Positions 1 through 8,234 of a DNA stretch of 48,770 bases are shown one piece after another (position 1 is the stretch's first letter; the number at the start of each line of letters is the position of its first letter). The stretch is taken from assembly GCA_024762335.1 (NCBI GenBank), contig JANTHO010000013.1:1-48770 (forward strand), given 5' to 3'. The stretch comes from Acidimicrobiia bacterium. Lineage in GTDB: Bacteria; Actinomycetota; Acidimicrobiia; Spongiisociales; UBA5794. Under the pieces are notes generated by a model, which was not told where the DNA came from, made no database searches, and saw only the letters and a list, made by a program, of their open reading frames with translations. The position numbers and the translations under genes are program-made.

Positions 1-788
1 ACGGCGATCGGCCCCGTGGCGGAGCCGCATACAACGGGGAACACGGTTGCGTCTGCGATGCCCTGTGCCATCGTCTTCTCGAGGTCCTCGACGGAGGGGA
101 TGTTGCCCTCGAGGTACTGCTCGAGCAGTTCATCGTCGGCGACGACGATCCCTTCGACGAGGGAGTCGTGGACCTCCTGCTCCCGGTCGGACATCTCGTC
201 TGGGATCGCTGCTTCGGCGGCGGATCCCGAGTCGTAGAAGTATGCCCTGTTTCGGAAGAGATCGGCGATGCCGTGGAATTCGGCCTGTTCTCCGATCGGC
301 AACTCGATGGGGGCGATTCCTGCTCCGAAACGATCCTGCAACTGTTCGAGCGTGCGATCGAACGATGCTCGTTCCTTGTCGAGCTTGTTGATGAAGATCA
401 TCCGCGGCACCTTGAGGTCTTCGGCGACGCTCCACGCATACTCGGTCTGGACCTCGACCCCCTCAACCGCCGATACGACGAACACGGCGAGATCTGTAAC
501 CCGCAGGGCCGCGTGGACGTCGCCGACGAAGTCCGCGTAGCCGGGTGTGTCGATCAGATTGATCTTGCAGCCCTTCCACTCGAAGGGCGCGAGCGCCAGA
601 GAGAGCGACATCCCTCGAGCGTGCTCCTCCGGATCGAAGTCGGTCATCGTGGACCCATCTTCGACCCTCCCGAGGCGTGGAATGGTCCCGGCGCGGTACA
701 ACAACGCTTCGGCGAGCGTCGTCTTGCCGGCACCGGAGTGTCCGACGAGGGCAACGTTGCGGATCTTGTCCGGTGGGAACACTTTCAC
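1..788 (-). CDS. Elongation factor G-like GTPase (EF-G2 type), 5' part only
   Basis: This is the N-terminal 262 codons of a translational GTPase that runs off the left edge. The G1 P-loop GHSGAGKT lies at residues 16-23, the G3 motif DTPGY at about 80-84, and the G4 motif NKLD near 134. Switch I reads RGMSLS rather than the RGITI of canonical EF-G, which fits the EF-G-like EF-G2 subgroup seen in actinobacteria. Canonical EF-G drives ribosomal translocation; the role of EF-G2 is less clear. I chose the GTG at 788 because GGAGG sits 8 nt upstream. An in-frame ATG at 803 lacks a ribosome site and itself contributes part of that GGAGG. A -10-like TAGCAT lies at 828-823. The C-terminal domains are outside the window, so the paralogue assignment is tentative. 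Confidence 0.88.
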   Translation of the reverse strand, partial: MKVFPPDKIRNVALVGHSGAGKTTLAEALLYRAGTIPRLGRVEDGSTMTDFDPEEHARGMSLSLALAPFEWKGCKINLIDTPGYADFVGDVHAALRVTDLAVFVVSAVEGVEVQTEYAWSVAEDLKVPRMIFINKLDKERASFDRTLEQLQDRFGAGIAPIELPIGEQAEFHGIADLFRNRAYFYDSGSAAEAAIPDEMSDREQEVHDSLVEGIVVADDELLEQYLEGNIPSVEDLEKTMAQGIADATVFPVVCGSATGPIA

Positions 789-873
789 TGCGCAAGCCTC
801 CATATTGTTGATCGCCGGTCAGATGCTACCCAAACCCCGTTGCCATGCATCCTCGACGGGCGGGGTGAGCCGC

Positions 874-879
874 TACGCT
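874..879 (+). promoter_or_regulatory. Putative -10 element of tRNA-Leu
   Basis: TACGCT ends 8 nt before the mature 5' end of the tRNA. Transcription would start within one or two bases of the tRNA, leaving almost no 5' leader. The same hexamer precedes nucS. No convincing -35 is visible. Confidence 0.45.
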
Positions 880-887
880 GCCTTCCG

Positions 888-972
888 GCCCGGGTGGCGA
901 AACCGGTAGACGCGGCGGTCTTAAACACCGCTGTCCTTCGTGGGCGTGGGGGTTCGAGTCCCTCCCCGGGCA
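888..972 (+). tRNA. tRNA-Leu (anticodon UAA)
   Basis: A class II tRNA. The seven-pair acceptor stem is GCCCGGG (888-894) with CCCGGGC (965-971), and the discriminator is A972. The anticodon stem GCGGT/ACCGC encloses the loop CTTAAAC, giving anticodon UAA at 922-924, which reads UUA and by wobble UUG. The variable arm is long (932-947), as in Leu and Ser tRNAs. The T-stem GGGGG/CCCTC encloses TTCGAGT. The 3' CCA is not encoded, since the bases after A972 are CCG, so it must be added by nucleotidyltransferase. UUA is expected to be rare in so GC-rich a genome. Confidence 0.95.
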
Positions 973-976
973 CCGA

Positions 977-1330
977 TCACACGGATGTTCTCGTGAGACC
1001 GAATATGCGTGCCTTGTCGGCGGCGAACCTCTCATCGTCGATTGCTCCGCGTTCATGGGCTGCAATGAGTTCGCGTGTCCGCTCGACGGCAACGGCGATC
1101 GCCGAGGGATCGTGGTCGGCCGTCCGGTCGGGCGGCCGAGGGGGTCGCACGATGGCGTAGATCATGACGCCGACGAAGGGGAGCATGACGACGGTCGCGG
1201 ACCAGATTCCCTTCCATGGAATCGACAGATCCGGGCGGCGAGCGATGATGTGGAACAGCGCCGAGATCCAGAGGATTGCCAGGGGAACGACGACCACGGC
1301 GATCGTGAGGGCTTCGGCTGTGACCGTCAT
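977..1330 (-). CDS. Small SHOCT-like membrane protein
   Basis: A 117-residue protein with two predicted membrane helices, at about residues 6-27 and 42-63, followed by a proline-rich linker. A short C-terminal helical segment (about 83-113) resembles the SHOCT module, which is often found at the ends of small membrane proteins. The N-terminal pair of helices resembles the phospholipase D-nuclease N-terminal (PLDc_N) membrane segment. Its ATG overlaps the stop of the upstream gene in an ATGA arrangement at 1327-1330, so the two are translationally coupled. The two neighbours share the same plan and probably arose by tandem duplication. The function is unknown; SHOCT is thought to act in oligomerisation or interaction. 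Confidence 0.75.
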   Translation of the reverse strand: MTVTAEALTIAVVVVPLAILWISALFHIIARRPDLSIPWKGIWSATVVMLPFVGVMIYAIVRPPRPPDRTADHDPSAIAVAVERTRELIAAHERGAIDDERFAADKARIFGLTRTSV

Positions 1331-1686
1331 TCTGCGGCGAGACCCAGCAGCTTGTCCTTTTCCCGCTGGAACTCTTCGTCGCTCAGAATGCCTTTGTCGC
1401 GAAGGTCGGCGAGCCGCTCGAGTTGATCGGCCACATCAACCGCACCCATCGGTGGTGGCGGTGCCCGCAGCGGCTCCTCGGTGATGGCCGCGGGAGGAGC
1501 CGGATCGCGAAGAATGAAGTAGACGAGCATTCCGACCAGCGGGAGGAGAACGATGGCGATCGCCCAGAGAGCGGTTGCGACTCCCGACAGGTCATCCCGT
1601 TGGAAGAGGTCGATCAGGGTGAAAACCCACAGCATGATGAGCGGAATGAAGATCATCAGCGTGATAAATACCTGCCAGAACGTCAC
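1327..1686 (-). CDS. SHOCT and PLDc_N-type membrane protein
   Basis: About 119 residues. Two membrane helices (about 5-27 and 40-60) are followed by a proline-rich linker and a clear C-terminal SHOCT segment in which DQLERLADLRDKGILSDEEF is the recognisable core. I chose the GTG at 1686, because GGAG lies a few bases upstream and the first helix then begins at the N-terminus. An ATG at 1731 would add 15 polar residues. It is first of a two-gene operon, with the second SHOCT-like protein overlapping its stop. The molecular role is not known. The tandem paralogues could form a heteromer, which is an inference from their overlap and shared layout. Confidence 0.8.
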   Translation of the reverse strand: MTFWQVFITLMIFIPLIMLWVFTLIDLFQRDDLSGVATALWAIAIVLLPLVGMLVYFILRDPAPPAAITEEPLRAPPPPMGAVDVADQLERLADLRDKGILSDEEFQREKDKLLGLAAE

Positions 1687-1776
1687 GTTCGCTCCTTGTC
1701 GGGTGGGTTCATCGTAGACGGTTGTGTTCAACCCGGCCCGTTTTCTGCCGATAGGTAGGTCAACGGATCGGAGACT

Positions 1777-3837
1777 ATGCGCGGGTTTGGATCGCGTTTT
1801 CGCAGGCGCGGCGTATCACAATCGAGCAAAGGTGGGTCGGCGCGTCTGCCGCAGCGACCGATCGGCCGTTACGTGACCGCGCTTGTTCTGATCGGGGTTC
1901 TCGCCGTACTGTCCACGATGGTCACCTACGGGGCTCTCAGATCGCAGGAGCAAGACGGGACCGTCCTCGAGTATGGACTCCGTCAGGGCTATCTGGCGGC
2001 ACGCGTCGCAGAGCTGTCCGAAGAGGCGACGACGGGTCTGTCGGCGCCGCTGCGATCCGAACTGGCCGCGACGACCGACGAGATCAAGAGGGTTCACGAG
2101 GCGTTCGGCAGTGGCGACGAGGAGATGGGAATCCCGCCTCTTCGTGGAACCGGCATTCAGGGCAATCTCGATGATGCCGGCGATGTGCTCAACGGATTCC
2201 TGGTCAAGGTCGACCGTGTGCAACACGCCGTCGACGCCGATCGGGCCGTCTCGCCGTTCACGGCCGATGTCGTCGCGCAATCGGCGGCCGACTACGGCAT
2301 CGCCATGCAGACGCTTGCAACGTCCTACCTCCGGACATCGGGCGAACAGGTCGCCGCCGTCGAGCAAATGGAGTACGTCCTGCTCCTCACGACCCTCATC
2401 CTCCTCGTCCTCGAAGGCCTATTCCTGTTCCGCCCGGCGGTGCGCAAGCTGCGTGAGTCATGGGTCGAGAGCAGCGAGGCTCACCGGTCGGAGCGGGAGA
2501 TCGATCAACAACGCCTCAACTATCTGGCTCGTTACGACTCGCTGACCGGGCTCATCAATCGAACGTTGTTCACCGATCGGCTCGACGGGGCGGTGGCGAG
2601 GGCCCGGCGAGACGGCTCCGTCGTCGCGCTGCTCTTCCTCGATCTCGATGGCTTCAAGGAGGTCAACGATCGGCTCGGGCACCCGGTCGGAGATGCGTTG
2701 CTTCGCCAGGCTGCGGAACGGTTGGTTGCCTGCGTCAGAGAGTCGGACACGGTTGCCCGGCTCGGGGGTGACGAGTTCACCGTGATCCTCGAAGGCGGCC
2801 ATCGGGTCGAGGATGCCGGACAGGTTGCGACCAAGATCCTCCAGGCGCTGGCCGTTCCCTACCGGGTCGGCGCAGAGGAGATCGTGATCACGAGCTCGAT
2901 GGGAATCGCTTCGTATCCCCTCGACGGCGAGACGAGCGAGGACCTGCTCAAAGGCGCCGACATTGCGATGTACAGCGCCAAGGATGCGGGTCGCAACACG
3001 TACCAATTCTTCACCAGCGAGCTGCGCGAGCGGACGACCCAGCGGCTGACCCTCCTGAATAGTCTTCGCAAGGCGCTCGAAACCGAGGAAGGGCTCTGTC
3101 TCCACTATCAGCCGAAGGTTGATCATTCGCAGCGCATGGTGATCGGTGTCGAGGCGCTAATGCGGTGGCGGCATCCCGAATTCGGCGACGTGCCACCCGA
3201 GAAGTTCATCCGTCTCGCGGAGCAGACGGATCTCATCGTGACCCTCGGCCAATGGGTCCTGGACAAGGCGTGTCTCCAGATGCGAGAGTGGCTCGATGCC
3301 GGGCTTCCGCCGATGAGGATGTCCGTGAATCTCTCATCGAGGCAGTTCCGGGCCGGGAACCTCGTGGAGACCGTGGTGGCTTCTTTGGCGCTGGCACGGC
3401 TGAACCCGCGCTTTCTCGATGTGGAACTCACCGAAGGGGCGCTGCTCGACGACCTCGGCGAAACGCGTCGCGCCCTCGAGCGTCTGCGTGAACTTGGGGT
3501 GACGGTGAGCATCGACGATTTCGGCACCGGCTACTCCTCACTCGGGTACATCACACAGCTTCCGATCGACACGCTGAAGATCGATCGGTCCTTCATCACC
3601 GACGGATTGAAGAATCGGGATGGCATAGCCGTGTCCTCGGCGATCATCGGTCTCGCCAAGAACCTGCGGCTCGACGTGATCGCCGAAGGTGTCGACAAGG
3701 AAGAGCAGTTGGAGTTTCTCGAGGCACTCGGCTGCACCCGCATCCAGGGATTCCTCATCTCCCGTCCCATCCCGGGCGAGGACATTCCGGCGTTCGTCTC
3801 TCAGTACGTATCCGACTCGGTGCTCAGCGTTCAGTAG
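1777..3837 (+). CDS. Membrane GGDEF-EAL cyclic-di-GMP enzyme
   Basis: A 686-residue dual-domain protein of cyclic-di-GMP turnover. Membrane helices at about residues 30-50 and 197-218 flank an extracytoplasmic helical sensor region of about 145 residues. The GGDEF domain follows from about 253. Its active-site GGDEF is at 330-334, with the inhibitory I-site RESD five residues upstream. The EAL domain starts near 435 and has EAL at 459-461. It keeps the metal and substrate residues in VNLSS, ELTE, DDFGTGYS, LKIDRSF, AEGV and QGF. Both halves therefore look catalytically competent on sequence, as cyclase and phosphodiesterase. GGAG lies just 3 nt before the ATG. The gene stands alone, so its signal and output cannot be read from context. 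Confidence 0.93.
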   Translation: MRGFGSRFRRRGVSQSSKGGSARLPQRPIGRYVTALVLIGVLAVLSTMVTYGALRSQEQDGTVLEYGLRQGYLAARVAELSEEATTGLSAPLRSELAATTDEIKRVHEAFGSGDEEMGIPPLRGTGIQGNLDDAGDVLNGFLVKVDRVQHAVDADRAVSPFTADVVAQSAADYGIAMQTLATSYLRTSGEQVAAVEQMEYVLLLTTLILLVLEGLFLFRPAVRKLRESWVESSEAHRSEREIDQQRLNYLARYDSLTGLINRTLFTDRLDGAVARARRDGSVVALLFLDLDGFKEVNDRLGHPVGDALLRQAAERLVACVRESDTVARLGGDEFTVILEGGHRVEDAGQVATKILQALAVPYRVGAEEIVITSSMGIASYPLDGETSEDLLKGADIAMYSAKDAGRNTYQFFTSELRERTTQRLTLLNSLRKALETEEGLCLHYQPKVDHSQRMVIGVEALMRWRHPEFGDVPPEKFIRLAEQTDLIVTLGQWVLDKACLQMREWLDAGLPPMRMSVNLSSRQFRAGNLVETVVASLALARLNPRFLDVELTEGALLDDLGETRRALERLRELGVTVSIDDFGTGYSSLGYITQLPIDTLKIDRSFITDGLKNRDGIAVSSAIIGLAKNLRLDVIAEGVDKEEQLEFLEALGCTRIQGFLISRPIPGEDIPAFVSQYVSDSVLSVQ

Positions 3838-3866
3838 CCGGGCCCGACTACTCCGCTGTCGACGCC

Positions 3867-3872
3867 TACCTT
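3867..3872 (+). promoter_or_regulatory. Putative -10 of the ABC-F gene, leaderless start
   Basis: TACCTT is followed by exactly 6 nt (TCCCCC) and then the ATG, placing +1 on the A of the start codon. There is no Shine-Dalgarno site. Confidence 0.45.
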
Positions 3873-3878
3873 TCCCCC

Positions 3879-5477
3879 ATGATCCTCGTACGCGACGTCG
3901 CGATCGATGCCGGCGCCAGACGCCTCCTGTCGGACGTGTCGTTCTCCGTGCAGTCCGGCGACAAGATCGGGTTCGTCGGCCCAAACGGAGCGGGCAAGAC
4001 CACCCTGCTGCGAGCGCTCGCAGGCCTGACTGAACCGGCGGGGGGATCCATCGTCCGGAGCGGCACGATCGGGTACCTCTCTCAGGAGGCCGCGCTCGAC
4101 GATCTGGACGATCCCGGAGTGAGCGCACTCGAGCGGGTGCTGATGGCCAGGGACATCGGATCGATCGAGCGACGCATGGAGCTCACGCGGGCCAAGATGG
4201 ACGGTTCGGATGGAGCCGAACGGGATCGCCTCATCCGTGCGTTCGGTCGGCTCGACGACGAGTTCACCGCCATGGGAGGATACGTGGCGAAAGCCGAGGC
4301 GAAGCGCTTCGCATCGGCACTGGGGATCGGAGCCGACGATCTCGAGCAGCCGGTCGCAACGATGTCCGGCGGTCAGCGGCGGCGGGTCGAGCTCGCGAGG
4401 ATCCTCTTCGCCGAGACGACGACGTTGCTTCTCGACGAGCCGACGAACCATCTTGATCTCGACGCCAAGGCCTGGCTCGTCGCCTATCTCGCGGACTACG
4501 ACGGCGGTCTTCTCATCGTGTCTCACGACCTCCCGTTGCTGGACGAGTCGATCACATCGGTGCTTGCCGTCGAGGGTGGTCGTATCGAGCCGTTCCGCGG
4601 AAACTACACCTACTACACCCAGGAGCGGCAGCGTCGACGAGAGCAGCGTATCCGCGAACGCCGTCAGCAAGACGCGAAGATTGAGCGCCTCGAAGCAGGG
4701 ATCCGTCGATTCAAGGGTTCGACGGAGACGATGGCAAGACGGGCGCACACATGGGAGACGAGGGTCCGGCGTTTGAGTAAGGATCTCGTCGAGGTCGAGA
4801 GGGAACGGAAGCGCGTGGCCCTGCGATTCCCGCAGCCGGCCAGGTCGGGTCGGACACCGATCTCGGCGACCGGCCTTGCAAAGGCATACGGACACAACGT
4901 CGTTTTCGTGGATGTGGATGTGGATGTGGATCGGGGTGAACGCCTGATCATCATGGGACTCAACGGTGCAGGCAAGACCACACTCCTCAAGATCCTCGCC
5001 GGGGTGGAGGAAGCGGACCTCGGAACGATCGAGGTCGGGTACAAGGCGGCACCCGGATACTACGCGCAGGAACACGAGGACATCACTCCGGGTGTGACGG
5101 TGCTCAACCTGATGAGAGGCGTGAGCCGTCTCCCGGATCGAGACCTCCGCACACTGCTCGGGCATTTCCTCCTTGCAGACAAGGTGGACCAGGATGCCGG
5201 AACGCTCTCCGGTGGTGAGAAGACCAAGCTGGCTCTGGCCCGGCTCGTCGTCGCAGGACACAACGTCCTGCTTCTCGACGAACCGACGAACAACCTCGAC
5301 CCGCAGGCGAAGGACGCCCTTCTCGAAGCTCTCAAACACTACGAAGGAACGCTCATCCTCGTCAGTCACGACACCGAATTCGTGGCGGCGCTCAACCCCG
5401 ATCGAGTGATCCTGATGCCCGACGGCGAACAGGCGTACTACGACGACTCGATGTTGGAGCTCGTTGCGTTGGCGTGA
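3879..5477 (+). CDS. ABC-F family ATPase (ribosome-associated type)
   Basis: A 532-residue protein with two ABC nucleotide-binding domains and no membrane segment. The first has Walker A GPNGAGKTT (about 34-42), signature MSGGQ and Walker B LLLDEPTNHLD. A charged arginine-rich linker follows (about 240-310), matching the interdomain P-site tRNA-interaction linker of ABC-F proteins. The second domain has GLNGAGKTT, LSGGE and LLLDEPTNNLD. Both catalytic glutamates are present. ABC-F proteins act on the ribosome as translation factors or antibiotic-protection factors; the sequence alone does not say which. Four GTGGAT hexamers at 4908-4931 encode VDVDVDVD just before the second domain's core. 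The start is predicted leaderless. It converges with the secreted protein ending at 5496. Confidence 0.92.
   Translation: MILVRDVAIDAGARRLLSDVSFSVQSGDKIGFVGPNGAGKTTLLRALAGLTEPAGGSIVRSGTIGYLSQEAALDDLDDPGVSALERVLMARDIGSIERRMELTRAKMDGSDGAERDRLIRAFGRLDDEFTAMGGYVAKAEAKRFASALGIGADDLEQPVATMSGGQRRRVELARILFAETTTLLLDEPTNHLDLDAKAWLVAYLADYDGGLLIVSHDLPLLDESITSVLAVEGGRIEPFRGNYTYYTQERQRRREQRIRERRQQDAKIERLEAGIRRFKGSTETMARRAHTWETRVRRLSKDLVEVERERKRVALRFPQPARSGRTPISATGLAKAYGHNVVFVDVDVDVDRGERLIIMGLNGAGKTTLLKILAGVEEADLGTIEVGYKAAPGYYAQEHEDITPGVTVLNLMRGVSRLPDRDLRTLLGHFLLADKVDQDAGTLSGGEKTKLALARLVVAGHNVLLLDEPTNNLDPQAKDALLEALKHYEGTLILVSHDTEFVAALNPDRVILMPDGEQAYYDDSMLELVALA
4908..4931 (+). repeat. In-frame tandem GTGGAT x4
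   Basis: Four perfect copies of a 6-bp unit inside the ABC-F gene encode four Val-Asp pairs (residues 344-351). Slippage would add or remove two residues without changing frame. Confidence 0.9.
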
Positions 5478-5495
5478 GAGGGGCCGAGAGCGATG

Positions 5496-6116
5496 TCACC
5501 GACGCGATTCGGATGTGTCGATCAGCAGGTCTCCGTCGTGGAGGGCGGCCGCGATGGTCGATCGGCTCTGTGAACTCGTAAACGTCAAGATGAGATCCGT
5601 TGGCCCGTTGAAACGCAGGCCCATCGCATAGCCCGGCCGGGGCGTCGCCCACAGCACCTGAAGTCCGTCACCGGCGACGGCGATCGAAGCCGAACCGCCG
5701 GCGAGGCTGGTAACCGATACCTCGGACCAGGAACCCGAAGCCGGGAGGACGTCGAGCGGATTGCCGGACGGCTCGACCGGGACGAGATCGGTGCCGGGCG
5801 TGACGGGATGATCTGCGGACGCTCCTCCCGGGCCGGCGGGCTCTGCCGGAACGGTGCGCTCTCCGTCGCTCTCCACGGCGGCGTCCTCGCTGATTGACTC
5901 GGAACCACCGGAGGCAAGGGGCCCGTCTGGCTCGAGAATCACCGTCGCTTCGGCGACAGGGAGGGCTTCGACCTCGGCTGCGGTCAACGGGCGAAGCGGC
6001 CGGTCGAAGACCTGCCCGCCCGCCACGGCGACTGCGCCCGAGGCCACGATTCCTGCGCCGACGACTGCAACGAGCCAGCCGGCGGCCAGGAGGAGTCTCT
6101 GCCGCATTGGATTCAT
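5496..6116 (-). CDS. Secreted or membrane-anchored protein divergent from the two-component system
   Basis: About 206 residues. An N-terminal hydrophobic segment (about 8-32) serves as a signal peptide or anchor. The segment just after it, with VFDRPLRPLTAAEVEAL, resembles actinobacterial membrane proteins often encoded next to OmpR-type response regulators. The middle (about 50-115) is Ser, Glu and Pro rich and probably unstructured. The C-terminal 80 residues look like a small beta-rich domain. I chose ATG 6116; ATG 6107 is an alternative. A longer reading from 6203 would add a polar stretch overlapping the divergent regulator. Location next to the regulator and kinase suggests it is a target or accessory of that system. 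No enzymatic motif is visible. Confidence 0.75.
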   Translation of the reverse strand: MNPMRQRLLLAAGWLVAVVGAGIVASGAVAVAGGQVFDRPLRPLTAAEVEALPVAEATVILEPDGPLASGGSESISEDAAVESDGERTVPAEPAGPGGASADHPVTPGTDLVPVEPSGNPLDVLPASGSWSEVSVTSLAGGSASIAVAGDGLQVLWATPRPGYAMGLRFNGPTDLILTFTSSQSRSTIAAALHDGDLLIDTSESRR

Positions 6117-6196
6117 CGTGCCCGAAACCTGCTTTCGATGTCCCCAACGGATGGTTAAGGAATTGCTAAGGCGTCTCCGGCGTGGGACAGTACACC

Positions 6197-6877
6197 ATGG
6201 CATCGATCGTCATCATCGAAGACGAGCAACGCATCCGTTCTCTCGTCACGAGCGTACTGGCCGAACGCGGATACGAGGTTCGGGCGACGGCCACGGCGCT
6301 CGACGGCCTCCGCACGATCGTCGATACCGCTCCGGATCTGGTGATCCTCGATCTCGGCCTCCCCGATCTCGACGGGATGGAGTTGCTCAAGATGATCCGG
6401 GCGGTCAGCGCGGTCCCGGTGATCGTCGCCACGGCTCGCGGAGAAGATCGGGACATCGTTCGGACGCTGGACCTCGGCGCCGATGATCATCTCGTCAAGC
6501 CGTTCTCCGTCGAACAACTCGAAGCCAGGGTGCGGGCCGTCCTGCGTCGAGCGAGTGACACGTCCGGTGACGATCGGATCGTGGTCGGTGGTCTCGTTAT
6601 CGATCTGAAGGCTCGGGACGTCACGCTCGACGGCGAGGTGATCCGGCTCAGCCCCAAGGAATTCGACCTTCTCTCCTACCTGGCCGAGCATGCCGGCGAC
6701 GTTATCTCGCGGCAAGAGCTCCTCGCCGAAGTGTGGAGACAACCGTGGGGCGGAAGCGACAAGACGATCGACGTCCATCTCTCATGGCTACGCACGAAGC
6801 TCGGTGAGACGGCGGCGGACAGCCGATACCTCCAGACCGTGCACGGTGTCGGGGTGAAGCTCGTGGATCCGTCATGA
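6197..6877 (+). CDS. OmpR/PhoB-family response regulator
   Basis: A 226-residue DNA-binding response regulator. The receiver domain covers residues 1-115, with acidic residues in IIEDEQ, the phospho-acceptor Asp52 in ILDLGLPD, the conserved Thr in ATARGE and the Lys in VKPFS. The C-terminal winged helix (about 130-226) has the typical SPKEFDLLSYLAEHAGDVIS and HLSWLRTKLGE segments. I prefer ATG 6197, which starts directly on the receiver beta-strand, over GTG 6182, which would add five residues. The downstream kinase gene overlaps its stop as ATGA, so the pair is co-translated. The secreted protein gene is divergent across an 80-bp spacer that probably holds the promoter and operator. Confidence 0.93.
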   Translation: MASIVIIEDEQRIRSLVTSVLAERGYEVRATATALDGLRTIVDTAPDLVILDLGLPDLDGMELLKMIRAVSAVPVIVATARGEDRDIVRTLDLGADDHLVKPFSVEQLEARVRAVLRRASDTSGDDRIVVGGLVIDLKARDVTLDGEVIRLSPKEFDLLSYLAEHAGDVISRQELLAEVWRQPWGGSDKTIDVHLSWLRTKLGETAADSRYLQTVHGVGVKLVDPS

Positions 6878-8214
6878 GGCGACGGCTGGCGATGCTCTCG
6901 CTGGCGGTCTCGTCGCTCGTCGTCGTCGCGTTCCTCGTACCGCTGGCGACGCTCGTCCGAAATCAGGCGGAGAACCGCGCGCTGACGCGTGGGGAACGTT
7001 TCTCCCAGTCTGTGGCGGCAACGCTCGCCGTATCGGGATCCCTCGAATCGGCAGCCGGGGTTTCGCCGGAACTCGCCCAGGCCGTCATCGAAGCGTTCGG
7101 GGAACCGGAGGGTACGTCGGTGGTCTTCCCCGACGGTGAAGTGGTTGGTTCGCCGACGGAGATGTCGGAGAACGTCGTGCGCGCTCAGGCGGGAGCGGCG
7201 TTCACCGCGGCGATCCCGGGAGGGGCGGAGGTGTTGGTGCCTGTGCTCGTTGCCGACTCTCCGACGGCCGAAGGGACCGTCGTCGTCCGCACGTTCATTT
7301 CAGACGAGGAGCTGGCTCGTGGTGTGCTCGCCGCCTGGGCGATGCTCGGTGCACTTGGTATGTTCCTCATACTCGTATCCATGGCTGCGGCCGATCGTCT
7401 CGGCCGATCGATCGTGCGGCCGGTGTCCGAGTTGTCGGGAGCGGCGCATCGTCTCGGCGATGGGGACCTGGATGCGAGGGTCGATCCGGCGGGTCCCGCC
7501 GAGATCGCGGAAGTAGGTGAGGCATTCAACATTCTGGCCGGACGCCTCGAGGGGCTCCTCGAGGCGGAACGGGAATCGGTGGCCGACCTTTCCCATCGTC
7601 TCAGGACGCCTCTGACGGCGCTCCGGCTCCAGGCCGAGACCGTGACGAACCCGGACGAGGCTGCCGCGCTGCTCGAGGACGTGGAGCGTGTGGAAGCCGC
7701 CGTCAACTCGATGATTGCCGAGACGCGACGCACGTCGACCGAGTCCACAGCAGCCGTTGCCGCGGATCTGGGCGATGTGGTGATCCATCGAGCGGCGTTC
7801 TGGCAGGTGCTGGCGGACGAACAGGGACGGGCAACGTCGATCATCGTCGGCCCGGGCGACTATCCGGTGCCCGTGTCTCCCGGGGAACTGGGAGCGCTCG
7901 TCGACGTACTGATCGAGAACGTTTTCGCCCACACGCCGCACGGTGTCGGATATCGGCTCCGAGTCGATGAGACCGCATCGGGCCGAGCGACCCTGGTCAT
8001 TGAAGACTCGGGGACCGGCTTCGACACGATCAGCGCGGTCCGTAGAGGCGAGAGCGGAAGCGGATCGACCGGACTCGGCCTCGACATCATCTCGAGGACC
8101 GCGGAGCGTTCCGGGGGCGCCGTTCGGATCGGAGAGGCGGACGGTGGCGGGGCTCTCGTGGAGGTTGTGTTCGGGGCCGTTCGTGAACCCGATGCGGATG
8201 TGGACGGGCTCTGA
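6874..8214 (+). CDS. Sensor histidine kinase
   Basis: A 446-residue partner of the preceding regulator. Membrane helices at about residues 5-27 and 148-172 flank a periplasm-facing sensor of about 115 residues. A HAMP domain (about 175-225) follows. The H-box SHRLRTPLTAL carries phospho-acceptor His241. The ATPase domain has an N-box (ENVFAH), a G1 box (DSGTGFD) and a G2 box (GSTGLGLDI). The catalytic elements appear intact. The ATG lies within the regulator's stop (ATGA), which indicates coupling. The signal is unknown. The gene converges with the lipoprotein gene at 8235 across 20 bp. Confidence 0.93.
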   Translation: MRRRLAMLSLAVSSLVVVAFLVPLATLVRNQAENRALTRGERFSQSVAATLAVSGSLESAAGVSPELAQAVIEAFGEPEGTSVVFPDGEVVGSPTEMSENVVRAQAGAAFTAAIPGGAEVLVPVLVADSPTAEGTVVVRTFISDEELARGVLAAWAMLGALGMFLILVSMAAADRLGRSIVRPVSELSGAAHRLGDGDLDARVDPAGPAEIAEVGEAFNILAGRLEGLLEAERESVADLSHRLRTPLTALRLQAETVTNPDEAAALLEDVERVEAAVNSMIAETRRTSTESTAAVAADLGDVVIHRAAFWQVLADEQGRATSIIVGPGDYPVPVSPGELGALVDVLIENVFAHTPHGVGYRLRVDETASGRATLVIEDSGTGFDTISAVRRGESGSGSTGLGLDIISRTAERSGGAVRIGEADGGGALVEVVFGAVREPDADVDGL

Positions 8215-8234
8215 CGGCGTCCAGGACGATCGGG

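Noticed and set aside
3831-5369. Long minus-strand reading opposite the ABC-F gene
   Set aside because: It has no recognisable domain, its composition fits an antisense shadow of a GC-rich gene, and the plus strand encodes a clear two-domain ATPase.
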